Source: an uncultured Elusimicrobia bacterium (GTDB lineage: Bacteria; Elusimicrobiota; Endomicrobiia; Endomicrobiales; Endomicrobiaceae). From it: DNA of 27,042 bases. Under the pieces are notes generated by a model. It was not told where the DNA came from. It was given only the letters and a program-made list of their open reading frames with translations, and did no database searches. This document shows, piece by piece, positions 1 to 8,500 of this stretch. Numbering within the stretch: position 1 is the stretch's first letter; each line of letters opens with the position of its first letter. The stretch lies in contig CALGGE010000037.1 of the NCBI GenBank assembly GCA_937916125.1, positions 1-27,042 on the forward strand, in the 5' to 3' direction. The translations under genes and the position numbers were made by a program.

Positions 1-280
1 ATGTATAATGTACAATGTACAATGAACGGCAAAACAACGAACGGCAACGGCAAACTACAACGACAATGTATAATGTATAATGTACAATGTACAATGAACG
101 GCAAAACAACGAACGGCAACGGCAAACGACAACGGCAATGTATAATGTATAATGTACAATGTACAATGTACAATGAACGACAACGACGGTTGAACAGTTG
201 AAAAGTTGAATAGTTGAATAGTTTAAACGGCAACGACAACTGCCAACTACAACTGCAACTGCAAACTACAACGGCGACGG
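1..280. repeat. Intergenic minisatellite block at left edge
   Basis: This non-coding spacer downstream of tig consists of layered short repeats. A 72-bp unit recurs with equivalent points at 1, 73 and 145, and the third copy decays after about 177. Inside each unit the heptamer AATGTAC is repeated and is followed by AACGGC-type hexamers. Positions 190-221 hold four 8-bp units (TTGAACAG, TTGAAAAG, TTGAATAG, TTGAATAG), and 228-276 is rich in CAACTG/CAACTA hexamers. The same heptamer motif followed by TTGAA-type motifs recurs at 1822-1905. A reading frame is open through 1-201 only because 72 is a multiple of three. I see no convincing rho-independent terminator for tig here. Confidence 0.85.
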
Positions 281-288
281 AAAATTAC

Positions 289-1587
289 TTATTTGGATAT
301 TTCAGTAATTTTGGCGTTGTTTACCAAAAATTTAAATATTTTTTCTTCCTTCAACGAAGAAGAAATGTTTTCAAGATTCTCTTTAAAATAATTTTCAACG
401 TCTTCTTTTCTCTTAGGATTTGCATCAATCATTTTCTGTTTTTCAGCATCCAACTCTTCTTTCGTTACATCAAGTTTTTCCTGTTCGTTTATGGAATTTA
501 AAATGTAAGCAAGACGAACATTTTTTTCTGCCTCTTCGGCATATTTCGCTTCCGAAGATTCAACCTGTTTCTTAATAAATTCTTCGTTTGCTCCCTGATT
601 CTTCATATAGTCGGACATTCTTTTTATCAAATAATTTTTTTGATTCAACACTACCGATTCCGGAACATCAAATTTATTTTTATCCAAAAGGTGTTCTACA
701 ATTTGTCTTTCAACTTCAGAATTCTGTCTTCTTATTTCTTCGGTTTCCAAAGAATCTTTAATTCTCTTTTTTAAATCTTCAAGATTTTCAAGTCCTAAAT
801 CTTTTGCAAGGTCATCGTTAAGTTCGGGAAGTTTTTTATTCTTAACTTCTTCTACCGTCGTCTTAAACATAACTTTTTTACCTGCAAGTTCTTTATTTAA
901 ATAATCTGCGGGATACTCAATTTCTATTTCTTTTGTCTCACCTTTCTTGGCGTTTACAAGACCGTCTTTAAAACCTTTTAACGTGTTAGGTGCGGATAAA
1001 TCAATCATAAATTCTTTCGCTTTTATTTTCTCAACGGCTTTCCCGTCCATAAAACCTTCGTAACTTACTATGGCAAAACTGTCTTTTTTAACAATGCCGT
1101 CTTCGGAAACTACCAAACTTGCATTCCTGTCACGAACAGTTTCAAGCTCCGCATTTATTTTTTCGTCGGTAATTTTGTATATTTCTTTGTTTATTTTAAT
1201 TTCTTTATAATCTTTTGCCGCAACTCCCGGATGACATTCGGCTTTAAAAGCGTATTTTAAATCTTTGCCGAAATCATAATCTACATTTGTTATTACGGGC
1301 ATTGTAATGGGAACAAATTTTTCCTGTTCCAATGCATTAAATACCGTTTTCTGAACGATACTTTCGATTAATTTTTCTTTTGCAAGGTCGGAATAGTTTT
1401 TCTTAACCATATCCATGGGAACTTTACCTGCTCTAAAACCTGCAATTTTTGCACCTGCTTTAATGGAATTGTAAACTTTTTCAAGTTCGGTCTCCGCTTG
1501 GGAAGAAGCAACTTCTACTTCCATAGATATTAAACATGGTTTCTTTTCCAAAACTTTTGATTTGAATTCATACTTTGATGCCGTCAT
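289..1587 (-). CDS. tig: Trigger factor, ribosome-associated chaperone and prolyl isomerase
   Basis: This protein binds the ribosome at the polypeptide exit tunnel and shields nascent chains; its middle domain is an FKBP-type peptidyl-prolyl isomerase. At 432 residues it has the usual length of the family. The N-terminal ribosome-binding domain carries the signature GFRAGKVP at about residues 51-58. The FKBP-like domain covers about residues 160-245 (VSYEGFMDGKAVE through the KGETKEIEIEYP stretch). The remaining C-terminal part is highly charged and helical, as expected for the substrate-cradling domain. The ATG start is supported by a strong Shine-Dalgarno at 1595-1600. It lies 60 bp downstream of tRNA-Leu with no clear promoter or terminator between them, so co-transcription is likely. 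In many bacteria clpP and clpX follow tig; here only repeat DNA follows up to the window edge. Confidence 0.97.
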   Translation of the reverse strand: MTASKYEFKSKVLEKKPCLISMEVEVASSQAETELEKVYNSIKAGAKIAGFRAGKVPMDMVKKNYSDLAKEKLIESIVQKTVFNALEQEKFVPITMPVITNVDYDFGKDLKYAFKAECHPGVAAKDYKEIKINKEIYKITDEKINAELETVRDRNASLVVSEDGIVKKDSFAIVSYEGFMDGKAVEKIKAKEFMIDLSAPNTLKGFKDGLVNAKKGETKEIEIEYPADYLNKELAGKKVMFKTTVEEVKNKKLPELNDDLAKDLGLENLEDLKKRIKDSLETEEIRRQNSEVERQIVEHLLDKNKFDVPESVVLNQKNYLIKRMSDYMKNQGANEEFIKKQVESSEAKYAEEAEKNVRLAYILNSINEQEKLDVTKEELDAEKQKMIDANPKRKEDVENYFKENLENISSSLKEEKIFKFLVNNAKITEISK

Positions 1588-1594
1588 TTGATTA

Positions 1595-1600
1595 CCACCT
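1595..1600 (-). promoter_or_regulatory. Ribosome binding site of tig
   Basis: On the minus strand the sequence reads AGGTGG, seven bases before the ATG at 1587. It fixes this ATG as the start. Just upstream, 1604-1636 is an A-rich tract on the transcribed strand, which should leave the leader unstructured. Confidence 0.85.
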
Positions 1601-1647
1601 TATATATTTTGTTTTTTTATTTTTTTTGTTTTTTTGAATATCGTCAA

Positions 1648-1729
1648 TGCGGATAGAGGGACTTGAACCCCCACACCTTACGATATATGGTCCTAAGCCA
1701 TACGCGTCTGCCAATTCCGCCATATCCGC
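1648..1729 (-). tRNA. tRNA-Leu, anticodon UAG
   Basis: The 82-nt class II tRNA folds with a seven-base acceptor stem (GCGGATA with TATCCGC), a D arm containing AATTGGCAGAC, and an anticodon arm TATGG-CTTAGGA-CCATA. The anticodon TAG lies at 1693-1695 and reads CUA and related leucine codons. A long variable arm of about 13 nt follows, then a T arm with the GTTCAAGTC loop region. The discriminator base is A, as expected for leucine tRNAs. CCA is not encoded (TTG follows), so CCA must be added by the nucleotidyltransferase. A strong promoter lies upstream and tig lies downstream. Confidence 0.96.
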
Positions 1730-1760
1730 ATCTGATTTTCGTCCGTTATAAAGATTGATT

Positions 1761-1790
1761 ATTATATCATTTTCAAAGGTTTTTAGTCAA
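1761..1790 (-). promoter_or_regulatory. Sigma-70-type promoter for tRNA-Leu and tig
   Basis: On the minus strand there is a -35 box TTGACT (1785-1790), an 18-bp spacer and a perfect -10 box TATAAT (1761-1766). A TG one base before the -10 box gives an extended -10. It lies about 30 bp upstream of the tRNA 5' end. This is the clearest promoter in the window. A short inverted repeat at 1795-1813 lies just upstream of the -35 box. Confidence 0.85.
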
Positions 1791-1821
1791 CAATAAATTT
1801 GCGAAGCGAATTTAAAACGGC

Positions 1822-1905
1822 AATGTATAATGTACGATGTACAATGTACAATGAACGGCAACTACAGTTGAAGAGTTGGGACGGCAGTTGAACGGTGATG
1901 AAGTT
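1822..1905. repeat. Intergenic repeat related to the left-edge block
   Basis: This spacer between the 2,006-residue gene and the tRNA promoter repeats the layout of the left-edge spacer. AATGTATAATGTAC leads into heptamer copies of the AATGTAC type (one with a G change), then AATGAACGGCAAC, then TTGAAGAG / TTGAACGG motifs. The remainder of 1730-1917 holds the tRNA promoter and an imperfect AT-rich inverted repeat at 1795-1813, whose role as a weak terminator is uncertain. No gene is seen. Confidence 0.8.
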
Positions 1906-1917
1906 ATGTGGATATTT

Positions 1918-4900
1918 TTATGCGGCTGCCAATACAGAACGTAAACCTACTAATGTTTTATCGTTTATAAATTCCACGTTTTCGGCATCCAAAGGCATAA
2001 TATTTTTATCCGCATATAACGGAATAAGGTTAATAATTGCCGAGAGTGCTTCCGGATCGGATTTTTCAAAAGCCAAAGGCGTAAGCCCCGCAAGCATATT
2101 CCGCAATGCAACATCAGCCTCTGCCGCAGACATTGAAGAAACTTCAGTCGCGAAACGGGCAACGAGAGCCGAAGTATTAACGGGTTCGGCAGAAGGATTG
2201 ATAACGGACTTATATAATGCTTCGGACAAAAGGAGTTCAAGAGAACGATCTTTAAATCCGTTCTTTATATTATTATTTTTCATATGGTTAACCGCTAAAA
2301 TTCTTTTCAATATTTCTTCAATAAAAACTTCTTTCTCGTTAGATTTTAAAGTTGAATAATATACCGATATCTGAGAGTGAGCATCCAAATAATTCGACAA
2401 CATATCAAATTTATTTTCACTTACAGATTTGATAATATTTATAATATCCTCTTCAGGAATTTCCGGAATCTGATCAAATGCGAAATTCGAAGCCGATTTT
2501 TTAACAAAATCAAGTTTTCTGTTTTCCATTATTTTCCTGATATTAATTGCGGAATTTAAGAAAGTAAATATACCCGAAGTTTCATTTATTTCATCCTTGA
2601 ATTGGCTGATTCTGAGAACAGACAGACTGCCGTCAAAACTTTCTATTTTGTTTAAATCGGAAATCATTTTTACCTTTGCCTGCGTGTCAGACACACTGTC
2701 AAAATATGTACCTTCGGCAATATAAGTAAATATTCCGTATTTAAAATATTTATGCAGATCCGTACCGGCAGAGACATCGTCGAATACTACGGAAATTTCT
2801 TTGTTATCGTCTTTTAAGCGTTTGATAATTTTTATAAATTCCGTTCTTGCAAGTTCCGCACTGCCAAGCCTCTGTTCCAGCAGGCTTATGATTTTGTCAA
2901 TATAAGAAGAAGAAAACAACACTTTTGCACTTGTTCCCAGTCCGTCGGATTTGACGAAAGAATTTACCGTCGATGCCATATCTTCGGGCGACGAAACAAT
3001 GTCGGCAGAATCATCGATAAACACCGCAATATTTTGATTTACGGTTACGGCATCTACTTTTTTAACGGCAACAAGTGCGGCTTCTTTTCTGAAATCAAAA
3101 ACTTCGCTCGTCTTTAAATTATCCATACCTATAATAATATTGCCGTCGTCCATATATTCAAAATTACGAGATTTATTATCCATATCAATTGCTATAATAT
3201 CATAATTTTCCGCAGGTCCGAACATTGCTTTGAAATAAGGAGTATTTGTTAAAGTTTTTACAACTTCCCGATATGTTGCACCCTCTGCAAGAACTACCGT
3301 ACTGCCGTTATATTTCCCTATAAAACATCTGGTAGCATTACCGTCTTCCGTTTTTATTCTTACGGGGACGGGACGGAAATTGTAAAGGTTGTCGTTTGCG
3401 GGGATATCGTTAACGACAAATACGGAACCGAAGACAGATTCCGAGATAACCGAATTATCGGTACGTATTGTATAAGATTTCGGTTTGATGGTACGACGAA
3501 ATATATTTCCTAATAAAACTTTGGAATGTCTGACGGGAGCTATGGCGAGCGTTCCGTCTTCGTAAAACGAAACTCTGTCTTTTCCGTAAGTTTGTATTGC
3601 TCTTTCCAAACCGGAAGCTTTTATAAATCTGAAATCCATAACGGCATGCGTACCGACATTTATAAATAATGCCGCTATCATTGATACGACAAAAGCACCT
3701 AAAGAGAACAAAGCCGTAAACAGTGCACCGACACCGGTGAACGCAAAAAATATCGATACTGAAACCGTTAAAACCAAAGACATTATTTGAGAAAGGATTG
3801 TAATCTCCGAAAGAGTCCTTGCTCCTTTATCGTCGGAAGGGTGAGCTTTTACAAATTCGGAAGGACTTAAGAAGGAAAACAATGTTTCTTCTTTTAAAAT
3901 AGTTTTTAAAATATTCCACGTAGTAGCAGCTCCATTGGAAATTAATTTATTTATTTTGGTAAACGTCGAGGGAAGAATTGAACTTGGCACGGACGGATCA
4001 TAAGTAACTTCATAAAATTCATCTACGGCGTCTTCGTCGGTATTTATATATTTTATTGTTATACCCAAAACATCAACGGTTAAATTTTTTGAATTTAATT
4101 CTTCACTAAAATAAGTTCTTCCGGTATTTAAAATAATTTTTACATGTTCCAAATCTATCAGTTCCGGTCTGAATTCCGCACTTGCATAGCAGGATCTGAA
4201 CTCATCCATAGTTAATGTAAAAGTTAATTCACCGTTCTCGTCAAAATAAAAATCGTTTTTCCAATAAGAAGCGTAATTTTTGCCCTCAAAATTTTGTGTT
4301 CCTTTGGGATTTTTAGGTAAATACTGTAATCTGACTCTTGCACCTTCAACATATTCTTCCAATCTTAACCTGAATGTTACCGATTCCGCATTTGAAAGAT
4401 CAAATGTATTATTCTTATTTTTTAATAAAGCATAACTTTTCCAGCTTCCGGATTCGTTCTCGATTACAACAAGCGGTTCCTGATCAAATATCGTTGAAGA
4501 ATAATCTATACTGCTGAATTTTGTTAAAGGGAAGAAAAAAGAACTGTTTTCAATTTGAACGGCTTGCCCTATGGTAGTACATAATGCGGGAACACAGAAA
4601 ACTTTCCATCCGTAGCTTTTATAATTATAAACGCTGTTTTGGTCGGAATAAGGTATCAATCCGTCTTCATAACCCAGTGCTACCGAATAATCTTTAACAT
4701 CCTGCAATATGGCATTTGCTTTTTCCGTATCACCGAGCATCTTATAAGAGACTGCCATTTCCATAGTCCATTCAAAACTTATAGGACTGTCTTCCTCGCT
4801 ACTCCACCTATATAAATTTTCATATATTTTTCCGCCATAACTTATGGGCATTTTAAAAGTCTTTTCTGCATATTCCATCACTTTCATTATATTTATTTCT

Positions 4901-7900
4901 GCAGATTTTGAATTTTTATATACTTCGGGATTATATTCTTTAAACGCTAAAAGAACCTGAACTGCCCATGCTTCAACATCCAAAACGTTATTATTATCAT
5001 TGTACCCTCTTTTAAAATTCCCTTTATCCTGATTATAAAGTTCCGTGTATAAATAATCTGAAACTTTAAGTAGCCTTTCTTTTAATTCGGGAGAAGAGTC
5101 ATACTGAGTTTTTAAATTTAAATAAGCTATGGCATCCAAAGTATGTTCCGTAGAAGTATAAGAATCAACAAGCTCCCCGTAATAAGAACCGTCTTCTTTA
5201 TAAACAATATCAAGATAATCGTCAACTTTCTGTATTAAAGTATCGTAGTTATTACTACCGGTAAGCAGTTTATACTGAACGGCAGCTATACCTACCCAAA
5301 GAATTTCACCGGTTACCTGTTTCTGTTCCAAATTGGATTTATACATATGCCCGTCATTATTAATGGCACTTAATATTTTTTCGGCATGTTTCATATCTCC
5401 TATCTGCATATATGCCATTGCCGCCAACGCCTGATCGTATAAATTCTCTATTGTTTGCAATGTTACTTTGTCAGGTTCGGAAACACTTTCCTGATATTCC
5501 GAAGGCATAGCACCATATAAGAAAGAAAGACTTTTTCCCTCTCCTTTGTAGAAACTTTCCAAATATCCCGAAAGCTGTGTGTTAAATTTTTTCTCTTCCG
5601 TAGTCAATATTTTTTCCGTACTGTAATTTACTTCTATTTTGTTGTTTTTATCAAAAACACTGCATGCGGTTACGCTTAACATAAGAGCAACGGATATGGT
5701 AAACAACAAAGCTTTCTTTGCCACATCTTTTATGATTTTTTTTACGGACGGTTTTGCTTTTCCTTTTTCATCCTGATTTTTTTGAGCGGCAAGAAGACCG
5801 TTCTGCATAAAATCGGGCATATATTCGTAAATTATCGGTTCAACTCCGTCAAGAGTTTTACCTTCATATTTTGATGTTGCAATATCGTATATGGCACCGT
5901 TACCTATGTACATTTTGTTATCTACAATAAAAACACAAATGTCTTTGGAAATTTTATATATCTCGGGAGCAAAAATATCCCGTCCGAAATTGAAAGAAAG
6001 TTTACTTAATAAACTTACCCAATCTTTAAGTTCACTTTCCGGCATTTGACGGAATTGTCCGGAAGAAAGTTCCGTTATACCTAAATCGGCAATGGCATTT
6101 GCAGCCGTAGCGGGAATATCCATTATCCGTGTAGTCCCGTCCTCAAATGACACTTCAATACTTTTGCCGTCGGGAAGAACGGAAAAAGAAATATTTTGAC
6201 CAAATATTTGATTAAGATGTGCGGCCAGCATATTTACGTTTATTTTATCCAAAGCCTGATTCGGAAACATTGATAACATTATCGCATGAAGCTGTTCTTG
6301 TGAAGAAACATTTCTGTTTGTAAGCAAACTTAAAGCTATCATCTGTCTTACGGACATTACCTGCTGCATAACAAAATTTTCGTAAACGGATCTTGTTGAT
6401 GCGGTAGCATTTAAAACTTCAGGGGTTATGGTTATATTACTTATGTTATTTTTATTAAGAAGTTCGGTTATACCTTCGGTATGGTATCCTCCGGAAACAA
6501 GTATCATTATTTTCTTGGCAGAAAATAATGATGGCTGAGAAACGGCGGAAGTCGGGTACTCGGATGATTGGATAATTGGAAGATTGGAAGAAGGTAAAAG
6601 CCCCATATTGGATAAAAATATTTCGTTTCTTTGTGTATTTACATTATAAAAATCATTTAAAAGCCGAGAATAAATTTTTAAATTTGCAACATCATTTTGA
6701 ACGGAATATTTGGCATATAATTCTTCAAACTTTGTAAGCCCTATTTTTACGTATTCCCATTGTGCCGATGTCAGTTCGGCATTAATAAACTTCTTATAAA
6801 AATTTTGAAAATCACTGATATAAGCTATCTCCAATTCCGTAGGAGTTTCGGAAAGATATGTCCTTACGGTATCAACCAATTTTCTTTCTTCTTTAATCAT
6901 TTCAACGGGATTTAAAGATAAAGATTCTTTTTTCAATGACAAAAATTTGTTTACGTTAGGATAAACTTTTGCGATGTTTATTTTTCTATTGTTGCAATAA
7001 TTTTCTATTACTATCTTAACGGCGGAAAAGTCCGAAAAATTTGACGTAAAAGACATAACCTTTTTATATTCATCATAAGATAAATTCTCTTTTATTTCCG
7101 AAATTACCGACGTAAATTCTTTTGCAAGAGCTTTTTTATTTATATCCGATGAGGACAACGTTAAACCGAAATAGTTTTGCAAATTTTTATAATTTTTCGT
7201 ATTTATGTTGTTGGCGGCAGCAAACGCAAAAAGTTCTGTCAAGAATTCTTTTTGCGAGATTTGACGGTTCTCATATTTATCAATAAGATTATTAAATTTT
7301 TTATTTTTTGAAGTTAAATATTTTGCTTTAAAAAATTCTATTTCTCTGTTGATATTTGAAAGAGATTTTTCGGTATTCTTTTTAGCTTTCAATATTTCGG
7401 AAAGCCTTACCATATTATCTTTATAAAATTGTTCATTCTCTACGCCTTTTAAGAAATCCCGTTTATCATTCAAAATGCCGTAATATTCGGTTCCGGTCAG
7501 CCTGCCGGCTTTTAAAAGATTCTCCAACACGGCTTTCTTATACGACGGATTAAGCTGTGCAAAAATACCGTAATCCGCAGTACCTATACCGCCTTCGGCA
7601 TAAATAGCATCTATATTATATTTGTCGCAAAGTTCGTCAATTATTCCGTAAATATTTTTCTGTACCGAATAATCACAATGCAAATCCTGAATATTTATAA
7701 CTACCGTATCGCTGCCGGTATTGTTTGAGAATACAACTTTACCGTATTTTGATGAAATTATTGAGTCCGATATATTTTGATTTAGAGGTGTTTTTTCAAT
7801 TTCGGACGCAACTGTCCCGTCAAATGCTTTTTGCCCGTAACCGTTTTCAGGAACGTTTGCAAATATATTCGGAGAGACAATCATCATTGTAAAGCAGGCT

Positions 7901-7938
7901 GCGGTGGTTACAGCACAAAGTTTTTTTAATAATTTCAT
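1918..7938 (-). CDS. Large secreted multidomain protein with internal lipobox, toroid domain and membrane anchor
   Basis: The function is not established; a role in cell-surface glycan processing is inferred. Domains in order: a signal peptide at 1-27 (KK then a hydrophobic stretch ending IFA); a domain with IQDLHC (H87, C88), YAEGG (E115) and SGGYHTEG (H486), a spacing of H/E/H motifs that recalls the ChaN/EreA/TraB hydrolase group only loosely; a basic plus hydrophobic segment at about 737-758 ending in the lipobox VTAC (C759); an alpha/alpha-toroid, glycosidase-like, at about 810-1127; a beta-sandwich, possibly carbohydrate-binding, at about 1127-1300; two or three membrane segments at about 1375-1437; then a mixed alpha/beta region to the end. 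The toroid and the last ~146 residues resemble parts of the giant protein encoded upstream, which suggests a shared pathway. The ATG start has a strong ribosome binding site. The internal signal-like segment suggests a gene fusion. No frameshift is seen. Confidence 0.9.
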   Translation of the reverse strand: MKLLKKLCAVTTAACFTMMIVSPNIFANVPENGYGQKAFDGTVASEIEKTPLNQNISDSIISSKYGKVVFSNNTGSDTVVINIQDLHCDYSVQKNIYGIIDELCDKYNIDAIYAEGGIGTADYGIFAQLNPSYKKAVLENLLKAGRLTGTEYYGILNDKRDFLKGVENEQFYKDNMVRLSEILKAKKNTEKSLSNINREIEFFKAKYLTSKNKKFNNLIDKYENRQISQKEFLTELFAFAAANNINTKNYKNLQNYFGLTLSSSDINKKALAKEFTSVISEIKENLSYDEYKKVMSFTSNFSDFSAVKIVIENYCNNRKINIAKVYPNVNKFLSLKKESLSLNPVEMIKEERKLVDTVRTYLSETPTELEIAYISDFQNFYKKFINAELTSAQWEYVKIGLTKFEELYAKYSVQNDVANLKIYSRLLNDFYNVNTQRNEIFLSNMGLLPSSNLPIIQSSEYPTSAVSQPSLFSAKKIMILVSGGYHTEGITELLNKNNISNITITPEVLNATASTRSVYENFVMQQVMSVRQMIALSLLTNRNVSSQEQLHAIMLSMFPNQALDKINVNMLAAHLNQIFGQNISFSVLPDGKSIEVSFEDGTTRIMDIPATAANAIADLGITELSSGQFRQMPESELKDWVSLLSKLSFNFGRDIFAPEIYKISKDICVFIVDNKMYIGNGAIYDIATSKYEGKTLDGVEPIIYEYMPDFMQNGLLAAQKNQDEKGKAKPSVKKIIKDVAKKALLFTISVALMLSVTACSVFDKNNKIEVNYSTEKILTTEEKKFNTQLSGYLESFYKGEGKSLSFLYGAMPSEYQESVSEPDKVTLQTIENLYDQALAAMAYMQIGDMKHAEKILSAINNDGHMYKSNLEQKQVTGEILWVGIAAVQYKLLTGSNNYDTLIQKVDDYLDIVYKEDGSYYGELVDSYTSTEHTLDAIAYLNLKTQYDSSPELKERLLKVSDYLYTELYNQDKGNFKRGYNDNNNVLDVEAWAVQVLLAFKEYNPEVYKNSKSAEINIMKVMEYAEKTFKMPISYGGKIYENLYRWSSEEDSPISFEWTMEMAVSYKMLGDTEKANAILQDVKDYSVALGYEDGLIPYSDQNSVYNYKSYGWKVFCVPALCTTIGQAVQIENSSFFFPLTKFSSIDYSSTIFDQEPLVVIENESGSWKSYALLKNKNNTFDLSNAESVTFRLRLEEYVEGARVRLQYLPKNPKGTQNFEGKNYASYWKNDFYFDENGELTFTLTMDEFRSCYASAEFRPELIDLEHVKIILNTGRTYFSEELNSKNLTVDVLGITIKYINTDEDAVDEFYEVTYDPSVPSSILPSTFTKINKLISNGAATTWNILKTILKEETLFSFLSPSEFVKAHPSDDKGARTLSEITILSQIMSLVLTVSVSIFFAFTGVGALFTALFSLGAFVVSMIAALFINVGTHAVMDFRFIKASGLERAIQTYGKDRVSFYEDGTLAIAPVRHSKVLLGNIFRRTIKPKSYTIRTDNSVISESVFGSVFVVNDIPANDNLYNFRPVPVRIKTEDGNATRCFIGKYNGSTVVLAEGATYREVVKTLTNTPYFKAMFGPAENYDIIAIDMDNKSRNFEYMDDGNIIIGMDNLKTSEVFDFRKEAALVAVKKVDAVTVNQNIAVFIDDSADIVSSPEDMASTVNSFVKSDGLGTSAKVLFSSSYIDKIISLLEQRLGSAELARTEFIKIIKRLKDDNKEISVVFDDVSAGTDLHKYFKYGIFTYIAEGTYFDSVSDTQAKVKMISDLNKIESFDGSLSVLRISQFKDEINETSGIFTFLNSAINIRKIMENRKLDFVKKSASNFAFDQIPEIPEEDIINIIKSVSENKFDMLSNYLDAHSQISVYYSTLKSNEKEVFIEEILKRILAVNHMKNNNIKNGFKDRSLELLLSEALYKSVINPSAEPVNTSALVARFATEVSSMSAAEADVALRNMLAGLTPLAFEKSDPEALSAIINLIPLYADKNIMPLDAENVEFINDKTLVGLRSVLAAA
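4560..5510 (-). other. Predicted alpha/alpha-toroid (glycosidase-like) domain of the 2,006-residue protein
   Basis: About residues 810-1127. Repeated helical hairpins carry the landmarks LYDQALAAMAYMQIGD, TGEILWVGIAAVQY, STEHTLDAIAYL, VEAWAVQVLLAF and FEWTMEMAVSYKMLGD. The same landmarks, in the same order, occur in the giant protein at 24775-25740. Acidic residues in STEHTLD and FEWTME could be catalytic, but I cannot assign a glycoside hydrolase family. A non-catalytic sugar-binding role is also possible. Confidence 0.6.
5660..5728 (-). other. Internal lipoprotein-signal-like segment
   Basis: The encoded segment runs from a lysine pair through LLFTISVALMLSVTAC to Cys759, which fits a bacterial lipobox (V-T-A-C). 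The lysine-rich residues before it look like the n-region of a signal peptide. It sits in the middle of the 2,006-residue protein, directly before the toroid domain. It may act as an internal membrane anchor or be a relic of a once separate lipoprotein gene. Confidence 0.6.
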
Positions 7939-7942
7939 ATTA

Positions 7943-7950
7943 CACCTCTT
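7943..7950 (-). promoter_or_regulatory. Ribosome binding site of the 2,006-residue protein
   Basis: The minus strand reads AAGAGGTG, four bases before the ATG at 7938, which supports this start. The rest of 7951-8008 is AT-rich and could hold a promoter, but no clear -35/-10 pair stands out. Confidence 0.8.
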
Positions 7951-8008
7951 TAATATGTTTAATATTTTTTATAAATATTTTACAAAATTTTTACAGAAAT
8001 TTCACATT

Positions 8009-8044
8009 AAAAATGCGGTAAAAGGAACATACCCTTTACCGCAT
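8009..8044 (-). terminator. Rho-independent terminator after the giant gene
   Basis: A perfect 10-bp stem is formed by ATGCGGTAAA (8013-8022 on plus) and TTTACCGCAT (8035-8044), extended by two more G-C pairs after one mismatch. On the minus strand the hairpin is followed by a T run (8009-8013). It begins seven bases past the giant gene's stop codon, so the giant gene and its downstream neighbour are probably separate transcription units or joined only by read-through. Confidence 0.85.
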
Positions 8045-8050
8045 CTGATT

Positions 8051-8500
8051 TTATGCTGCAGATAACAGACTTTCGATACCTTTCAGAGATACCGTCATTG
8101 AATCGCCGAACAAATCTTCCGCCGGCAATACAGTATCTATCATTGTTATCAATTTTATCAAACCTTCCAATGTCATGGAATCTGCTTTTGTACTTTCTTC
8201 GTTTATTTTTATTACCATACCTTCATATTTCCACATTGCCAAAACTTCTTTTGCAAGTACGGAATTATTCAATATTCCCGACACGGAACCGCTGCTCTTT
8301 ATTTCCGCAGTATTTACTTTTTCATTAATAGCCGCTATACTGTCGCCCTGAACAATCATCTGCAATGCCGCACCCGTAAGAATTCTGTAATTATTACCGT
8401 CCGTTCTGACATTTGCCGGTATGACGCTCCTTTCTATTTCAGCAGTCATTGCACCGATAATAAAGTCTCTTGCTACTCTTGTCAGATACTCGTCTTTGTT
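8051..8500 (-). other. C-terminal module of the giant protein, shared with its neighbour
   Basis: The last ~149 residues align by eye with the last ~146 residues of the 2,006-residue protein (1918-2355). Both start near an acidic/lysine stretch followed by F-I and a helical segment, both contain an R-x-L...A-L motif, and they end SLKGIESLLSAA and TLVGLRSVLAAA. The role is unknown; docking or sorting are possibilities. Similarity is weak outside these anchor points. Confidence 0.5.

Noticed and set aside
1..200. Possible CRISPR array
   Set aside because: The repeats are contiguous with no unique spacers, and no cas genes are present.
1..201. Plus-strand ORF of 66 codons starting at base 1
   Set aside because: It is a translation of the 72-bp minisatellite; the repeat length is a multiple of three, so the frame stays open by default.
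1795..1813. Inverted repeat as a terminator for the 2,006-residue gene
   Set aside because: The stem is short, AT-rich and imperfect on the minus strand, and no T run follows it; it is noted only as uncertain.
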